Below are positions 58,171-64,000 of a DNA stretch of 64,000 nucleotides, piece by piece. Each line of letters opens with the position of its first letter. Within the stretch, counting starts at the first letter, position 1. The stretch is from Xestospongia bergquistia (Eukaryota > Porifera > Demospongiae > Haplosclerida > Petrosiidae). The stretch is taken from positions 6,553,821 through 6,617,820 of the forward strand of contig OZ014417.1 in the NCBI GenBank assembly GCA_963965975.1, read 5' to 3'. Made by a program: the position numbers and the translations under genes. The notes below the pieces were generated by a model. The model was not told where the DNA came from. It searched no databases and was given only the letters and a program-made list of their open reading frames with translations.

Positions 58171-58948
58171 TTCTTCATATTACTGATGATGTCACTGATA
58201 ACATACAAAGTAACTAAATAGTTACTTTGTATGGTTTTAGTGACAAGACCTTAATTATAAGCTGTCCATTATTAATTGTAATGGAGTTCTATTGTGTCAT
58301 GTTTTCTATTGTATTGTAACCTTAAACTACAATTTTATCAAGCTGTATACAAGGTTTGGTTATAAGTAATTTGGAGATCAAGTTGAATGGAATTTTATTA
58401 CAGAACAGATAGCAATCTACATGTATACAATATGGAACACTGACTAAACAGAAATAGTAGAAAACCTTTTGTCTAGTTCAACCCATAGACAAAATATAAT
58501 GTTACATATTTCTCTCTAGTTAGGGAAAGATGGAGTTCCTGAACACTGTAGTGACCTATTATCTTAGCTAGTGACCTTGGGAACATTCATAGTGTCAAAT
58601 AATATGTAAACATAATTATATACAATATTATAATATTACAACAAACATCCACATTATTTTAGAGTTAGAGGAAGAGTATAAAATTGTACATAATACTTTG
58701 AGAACACTGTACAAAGTAATACAATAGAGAGAGACTATTCTATCTTACATGTTCTGTTAAAGGACAAAATGTCCGTGGGTACTCAAAGCAAATTACTGTT
58801 CATATAATAGCAGGATATTCCCATCCTTCAAACTAGTCCTTTTAGCCTATTTGTCTGGCAGGAAGTGAAATGATACACACCCCCAAAAATTAATAATAAA
58901 CATTAACTATGCTCAGCAAATAACTTCCTCCCGGACTATTATTATTAC
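58171..58948. other. Upstream region of the UGT gene
   Basis: Presumed promoter. 58853-58890 carries a single MITE-like end (GTCTGGCAGGAAG) related to 16564-16672. No further gene. Confidence 0.4.
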
Positions 58949-60535
58949 ATGATGTCCAGCAAGAGAGTTGTAGCCCTTCCTTTCCTATTACTGTTTCTTT
59001 TTGGACTGTACGGTGTGATACAAAGTAATCATGTGAACTCTAATTCTACTAGCTCTACTATCAAACGTTTAAATGTCTTATTTGTATCTGTCCCATTACC
59101 TGGACATTATACTGCTTTATTAGCTCTTGGAGAAGAGTTAGTAAGACGTGGACATTATGTAACATTTTGTTCTACAGATTCATGGGACAACTTAATAGAC
59201 AAAGCAATGGAGAGAGGAATAAAGTATCTTTCTGCTGGCAAAGTGATAGATTATGATTCAAAACGAGCAAATATCCACAAGGTTGTCCAATGGCTGTATT
59301 CTAGCAATCCCTGGATGATTTATAAAGCTCTAATGATTATTATTGAATGGAACAAAGAAATGACTAGTCCTATAATTAACTATCTTATCAATAATGATGT
59401 AACTCAATGGGACGTTGTAATCTTTGATGTTTTGCTAATGAACTCAGTTCCCTGTATTGCCAGATATCACAATGTATCTGTAATTGGTGTCTCTAACAGA
59501 CCTATCCACAATGATCTGCCTTGGCCTTATCCTTTAACTACATCTGGGAAAACTGATGATATTATGTTTCTAGACAGATTTAGTAATATTCCATCAAAGT
59601 TCATCAAATCATTGATCAATAATGTTCTATTTTATAGCTCGCCTACTGTTGATAAACTATGCAATAAAGTATTTCATCGGGGTCCACTTGAAGGATGGGA
59701 ATATCCTGCTATTATACGTACAGTAATTGGCTTTGAGTACCCACGAACAATTTCACCTTTAACAGAATATGTAGGACCAATTTTGTCCAAATTAAATAAA
59801 CCACTACCTACAGATTTGTCAAAGTGGATACAAGATAAAGAGGATAACAGTGTCATTTATATCAGTATGGGATCTGTTGCTAATACAAGTCATGACTTGG
59901 TTGTGGCATTTGTTAACAGTACTAATAGCACTACATACTCTGTGCTATGGTCTTTAAATGAATTTCACCAACATTTCCTTAATGACATGAAACTTGACTC
60001 AAATAAATACTTTATTTCATCATGGACTCCTCAGGCTACTCTATTACAACATAAGTCTATCTCTATGGCTATACTACATGGTGGTTCTAATGGAGTTCAT
60101 GAAGCTCTTTACTATGGGGTTCCTCTTATAGTGATACCACAATTTGCTGACCAATTTGATTGGGCAGCAATGGTAGAGCATTCTGGTGTTGGTGTACAAC
60201 TAAAACCTCATCAAGTGACTTCTCAAACTATTAAGAAGAGTATTGAGACTATAGAGTCAGGAGGATATCGTGAAAGGGCTCAAAAGATGAGTCAGATCAT
60301 GAAGAGAGCAGGAGGTGTGGATAAGGCAGCAGATCTTGTGGAGTTCTATGTTAATGTTGGTTATGATCACCTGATACCAGGTCCTGTCAAGTACAAATGG
60401 AGCTGGATACAATACTACAATATTGATGTACATGTTACACTACTGTGTATCATATTGATCATTATATATTGTATAGTTAAAGTATATAAGTGTTGTTGTA
60501 GATGCTGTTCAAAGGAAAAACTCAAAAAAGAATGA
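58949..60535 (+). CDS. UDP-glucuronosyltransferase-like enzyme (GT1 family), intronless
   Basis: Open for 528 residues in one exon. Start is the first of two adjacent ATGs. A signal peptide (LPFLLLFLFGLYGV) is followed by the N-terminal acceptor-binding half, with the candidate catalytic His in PLPGHYTALL (about residue 53). The UDP-sugar-binding signature is intact: SSWTPQATLLQH, then ILHGGSNGVHEALYYGVPL and PQFADQFDWA. Near the end lies a membrane helix (VTLLCIILIIIYCIV) and a short Cys-rich tail ending KLKKE, which fits a KxKxx ER-retrieval signal. Expected reaction: transfer of a sugar from a UDP-sugar to small lipophilic acceptors in the ER lumen (detoxification). Which sugar and acceptors are used cannot be told. 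Broken paralogues flank it on both sides. Confidence 0.9.
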   Translation: MMSSKRVVALPFLLLFLFGLYGVIQSNHVNSNSTSSTIKRLNVLFVSVPLPGHYTALLALGEELVRRGHYVTFCSTDSWDNLIDKAMERGIKYLSAGKVIDYDSKRANIHKVVQWLYSSNPWMIYKALMIIIEWNKEMTSPIINYLINNDVTQWDVVIFDVLLMNSVPCIARYHNVSVIGVSNRPIHNDLPWPYPLTTSGKTDDIMFLDRFSNIPSKFIKSLINNVLFYSSPTVDKLCNKVFHRGPLEGWEYPAIIRTVIGFEYPRTISPLTEYVGPILSKLNKPLPTDLSKWIQDKEDNSVIYISMGSVANTSHDLVVAFVNSTNSTTYSVLWSLNEFHQHFLNDMKLDSNKYFISSWTPQATLLQHKSISMAILHGGSNGVHEALYYGVPLIVIPQFADQFDWAAMVEHSGVGVQLKPHQVTSQTIKKSIETIESGGYRERAQKMSQIMKRAGGVDKAADLVEFYVNVGYDHLIPGPVKYKWSWIQYYNIDVHVTLLCIILIIIYCIVKVYKCCCRCCSKEKLKKE

Positions 60536-60570
60536 TAACTAGTTTGTCTTATACAGTAGTTTGGTATACA

Positions 60571-60618
60571 GTCTTATTCCCAGACTACTTTTCCTTTCAG
60601 TAGATCTGGGAATGAGAC
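60571..60618. terminator. Imperfect hairpin 35 bp after the UGT stop
   Basis: GTCTTATTCCCAGACTACT is mirrored by AGTAGATCTGGGAATGAGAC around a short T/C-rich loop. It would lie in the 3' UTR. A role in mRNA end formation or stability is only a guess; a small inverted-repeat insertion is the alternative. Confidence 0.5.
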
Positions 60619-60989
60619 TACATTTTGTATTTATTGACACATTGTTCCTTTTAATTATTTTTCTATCTTAGAAATAATTATTTTACTTAATTTTAATTAT
60701 CCCACCTCACAAGTTTAGCAGGATGTTGATGACAGCTAATTGTTGGAGTGCATTACAAACGTGTGATCATAAAGCAAAAGATGTGTGTGTAGACTATTTG
60801 GCCCTTAATTGGTTTGGTTCATTACTTATATAATTACAAAGTATTTACTTTGTAGCAGAGTGACTACAGAATGGCTGCTATGGCATCAGCAGCAGGGCTT
60901 ATTGAACATGTGAGACCACATGTCCTTCTTAATAGTGGGGCATGGTAATAGTGATGGTTTTGATCATAATATTATCGTTGGGACATTGC
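60619..60989. other. Spacer within the UGT cluster
   Basis: AT-rich, no gene recognised. Confidence 0.4.
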
Positions 60990-61370
60990 AATGTCATCTG
61001 TTATTGATGTCTTTACCAGACCTGTCCAAAATGATCCATCTTGGCCTTATCCTTTAGCTAATTCTGGGAAACTGATGATATTATGTTTCTAGACAGATTT
61101 AGCAATATTCCATCAATGTTCGTCAGATTATTGATCAATAATGTTCTATTTTATAGCTCCCCTACTGTTGATAAACTATGCAATAAAGTATTTCATTGGG
61201 TTCCACTTGAAGGATGGCAATATCCTGCTATTATACGTACAGTAATTGGCTTTGAGTATCCCCGTACAATTTCGCTATTAACAAAATATGTAGGACCATT
61301 TCTGTCCAAATTAAATAAACTATTACCTATAGATTTGTAAAAGTGGATTCAAGATAAAGAGGACAAAGAT
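60990..61370 (+). pseudogene. UGT relic, middle part
   Basis: Matches residues about 175-300 of the intact enzyme (RPVQND, WPYPLANSG, then MFLDRFSNIPS to LSKLNKLLP), with a shift near 61070 and a stop at 61338 before KWIQDKED. Confidence 0.75.
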
Positions 61371-61566
61371 AGATAGATTCAGTTTCTCATAGTAATTGTT
61401 AGCTCAGGAAACATATCTGTTTAAAGTAATAAAACTCTGCTAGTAATCTGACCATCAGACTTTGCCATGATTACTTAATTGTGAACAGCACTTTAACAAT
61501 ATCAGTAACAGAAACAAAAATTAAACATTATTAAGAAAAAGATATTAGCATTTTACCAAACAACAT

Positions 61567-62097
61567 TCAGTCTTTTTTCTGTTTCCCCTTTAGACAACAG
61601 CATCTACAACAACACTTAGCTATACAATACATACACAGTAGTGTAACATGTACATCAATATTGTAGTATTGTATCCAGCTCCATTTGTACTTGACAGGAC
61701 CTGGTATCAGATGATCATAACCAACATTAACATAGAACTCCACAAGATCTCCTGCCTTATCCACACCTGCTCTCTTCATGATCTGTCTCATCTTTTGAGC
61801 TTTTTCATGATATCCTCCTGACTCTATTGTTTCAATACACTCCTTAATAGTTTGAGAGGTCACTTGATGAGGTTTGAATTGTACACCAACTCCAGAATGT
61901 TCTACTCTAGCTGCCCAATCCAATTGATCAATGACTTGTGGTAAAATGATAAGAGGAACCCAATAATAAAGAGCTTCATGAACTTCATTAGAACCACCAT
62001 GTAGTATAGCCATAAACATAGACTTATGTTGTAATAGAGTAATCTGAGGAGTCCATGATAAAATAAAGTATTTCTTTGTGTCTAGTTCTAAGAACAT
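61567..62097 (-). pseudogene. UGT relic, C-terminal part, inverted
   Basis: Open for 176 residues on the minus strand with the natural stop. It carries SWTPQITLLQH, ILHGGSNEVHEALYYWVPL, QLDWAARVEHSG, the membrane helix, and a tail KGKQKKD that keeps the KxKxx pattern. Gly to Trp in YYWVPL and the lack of an N-terminal half make it non-functional as an enzyme. Confidence 0.75.
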
Positions 62098-62109
62098 GTT
62101 GATTAATTA

Positions 62110-62488
62110 GACACCATACCACAGAATATTCCGGAGTTAGGTTGGTGTACAACTCAAACCTCATCAGGTGACCTCTCAAACTATTAAGGAGAGTATTGAG
62201 ACAATAAAGTTGAGAGGATATCGTGAAAAGGCTCAAAAGATGAGACAGATCATGAAGAGAGCAGGAGGTGTGGATAAGGCAGCAGATCTTGTGGAGTTCT
62301 ATGTTAATGTTGGTTATGATCACCTGATACCAGGTCTTGTCAAGTACAAATGGAGCTGGATACAATACTACAATATTGATGTACATGTTACACTACTGTG
62401 TATCATATTGATCATTAATTGTATAGTTAAAGTATGTAAGTGTTGCTGTAAATGTTGTTGTCTAAAGGATCAACAAAAAATAGAATGA
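62110..62488 (+). pseudogene. UGT relic, last 120 residues
   Basis: Encodes TSQTIKESIETIK through VEFYVNVGYDHLIPG and the membrane helix, ending with a Cys-rich tail before the stop at 62488. It lies head-to-head with the minus-strand relic, forming an inverted repeat of about 370 bp arms. Confidence 0.75.
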
Positions 62489-63421
62489 CAGTTTGTATTA
62501 GAAATAGACTAAAATGGTCAAACTAATGCACATTATTTGATTTTGTATTATATGTCACATTCATATGTGTGAATCTTAAATCAGAAAACTTTTGTTAGAT
62601 TTAAATAATTTTTTTTGATTCACAAGTATTAATTTCTGCTTTTTCCGTGGTTATACATAATTTTTTAATTGTCATTGGTCAGTTCAGATTTTCGTCATTA
62701 TAGCAACCACAAACATTTATATTACACCTGGATTTATGATGATAATATATTAATTAATGACCTTAGTATTATAATAGATGAAAACGTATAGAAACATTAT
62801 TTATTCACTAGAGTTTACTGGCATCTGTAAAAGAGAAAAATGTATTACCTCATTAAAATGAATGAAGGAGATGGTAGCAAAATGTCACATGATATTACAC
62901 AATATACACAATTTATTGCAATCATGCACAACAATATTTTTTATCAATTGATCTAATATATTATATATACAATCAAAATCACCATATAGATTAGTTAAAT
63001 CAACCAATTTATTTTTACAGTAAATAGTAAACCAAATATTATAGCAACTATTTACATTAAGTACAAAGAGTGCAAATTAACGAATAAAGATATAAATAAC
63101 AAATAAATAATAATATATATATAATATATATATACTATGACACAAATTTGATAAATACCTGTAAAACAAAAGTAAGTTCAATTATAACAGAACTTAATGA
63201 CATTCACTGTGTATATATTCAAAGTTATATTATACAGACTGGTGAAATATAATGAAAATTGTCAACATATATATATACATATTATATCAATTATATACAT
63301 AATATATTCATGCATAAAGTATTTCAAAATTCAATTTTACTATAAATAATGTGGTCCTAAAGTAAATAAATACAATGTAGTTTATATGTGATATCACATA
63401 TCAGATTATCTCTTCATTATA
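62489..63421. other. AT-rich spacer; 63000-63090 resembles 43625-43730
   Basis: No gene. TA-rich patches at about 63110-63135 and 63265-63310. Confidence 0.45.
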
Positions 63422-64000
63422 TCATGTCTGTAGACACTGCATGGTTTCATGTCTACGATCAGAATTCTGAATAGTATAAGAAAAACGTTCTCCCTTAAGC
63501 TTTTTCAGTTTGTATTTCCATATTTTCCCAGAAATATTAGTTTTATAATTTGTGAAATATAAATGAAAGATTAGGAAAACAATGCCTAAAGTGAGCAAAC
63601 TAATTAAAAAGATCTCCAAAATGAAGTAACCAGATCTATCAATGATAGTTCCAGATGCAAGATCTACAACAGAATAGCCAATGTTAAAGCATCCAAACAG
63701 AAATCCAAATCCTGTACTCAGTTGGCGATTGTCAACCAGCATTGAAATGCTTACATTAACTGCTGTATAGAAAATACTAAATGACAATCCATTGATTATA
63801 GTGACAATAAAAGGAATATACACTGAAGAAATTGATAGAACAACTAATATATGAGCTCCAATATATAATATAAAACTAATAAGTTCCCAATATGTATGGA
63901 ATCCAATCCAATCAATCATTAAGCCAAAGATAGGTGAAGCTACAATTGGGACTACATATGATAGCATATTTGCTACATTAGCCATGTTTGTATTTAAACC
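63422..64000 (-). CDS. MFSD1-like transporter, C-terminal part (cut by window edge)
   Basis: The minus strand is open from the window edge to a stop at 63422. It covers the last five or so helices (ANVANMLSYVVP, GLMIDWIGFHTYWE, NGLSFSIFYTAVNV, RQLSTGFGFLFG, IIDRSGYFILEIF). It ends in a basic tail (KLKKLKGERFSY) without the dileucine motif of copies A and B. No damage is seen in this part. Its closest relative is the pseudogene at 37.9-39.2 kb. Confidence 0.8.
   Translation of the reverse strand, partial: GLNTNMANVANMLSYVVPIVASPIFGLMIDWIGFHTYWELISFILYIGAHILVVLSISSVYIPFIVTIINGLSFSIFYTAVNVSISMLVDNRQLSTGFGFLFGCFNIGYSVVDLASGTIIDRSGYFILEIFLISLLTLGIVFLIFHLYFTNYKTNISGKIWKYKLKKLKGERFSYTIQNSDRRHETMQCLQT

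Noticed and set aside
62024-62386. 120-codon minus-strand open frame
   Set aside because: It spans the start of one UGT relic and the antisense of the other; a by-product of the palindrome.

Overview
The window is AT-rich animal DNA with many short GT-AG introns and no bacterial features. The gene content (a PARP14-like RRM/macro/WWE/PARP protein, an EMI-EGF-Fn3 transmembrane receptor with a tandem EGF exon array, MFSD1-like transporters, an intronless UDP-glucuronosyltransferase, fibrinogen-like and SRCR exon relics) and the small introns suggest an early-branching metazoan, most likely a demosponge. That species guess is inference, not something the sequence proves.

Layout: 1-8.7 kb is mostly AT-rich spacer with weak exon-like pieces. 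A phase-consistent minus-strand exon chain at 4.6-6.3 kb looks like a receptor relic or small receptor gene with tyrosine motifs in its tail. 8.7-16.1 kb holds the best plus-strand gene, a five-exon PARP14-like mono-ADP-ribosyltransferase. 18.5-24.2 kb holds a PARP relic, then a tandem copy of the PARP gene that has lost its macro domain. 25.4-26.55 kb is a dispersed copy of 6-7.1 kb. 26.9-32.0 kb is a 28-exon minus-strand receptor gene whose predicted coding sequence is an exact multiple of three. 33.5-35.0 kb is a microsatellite field with a subtilase relic.

37.3-50.8 kb is built around an inverted duplication of an MFSD1-like gene (arms about 39.4-41.4 and 47.8-49.8 kb). Receptor and transporter relics lie inside and outside the arms. 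51.9-56 kb is a plus-strand graveyard of receptor exons (fibrinogen-like, SRCR, calcium-binding EGF, Fn3). 56.5-57.6 kb is a broken Ty3/Gypsy fossil with the unusual integrase-before-reverse-transcriptase order. 57.8-62.5 kb is a UDP-glucuronosyltransferase cluster with one intact gene and four broken pieces in both orientations. The window ends inside another MFSD1-like gene.

Taken together this looks like an accessory, fast-turnover region rich in duplicated surface-receptor, ADP-ribosylation and xenobiotic-type genes. Pieces of one receptor family (EMI, EGF, Fn3, TM and tail exons, nearly all phase 1) recur at 4.6-7, 25.4-32, 37.3-37.8, 39.5, 44.9-45.5, 49.6, 50.6 and 55 kb. The one intact member carries a very recently amplified exon array.
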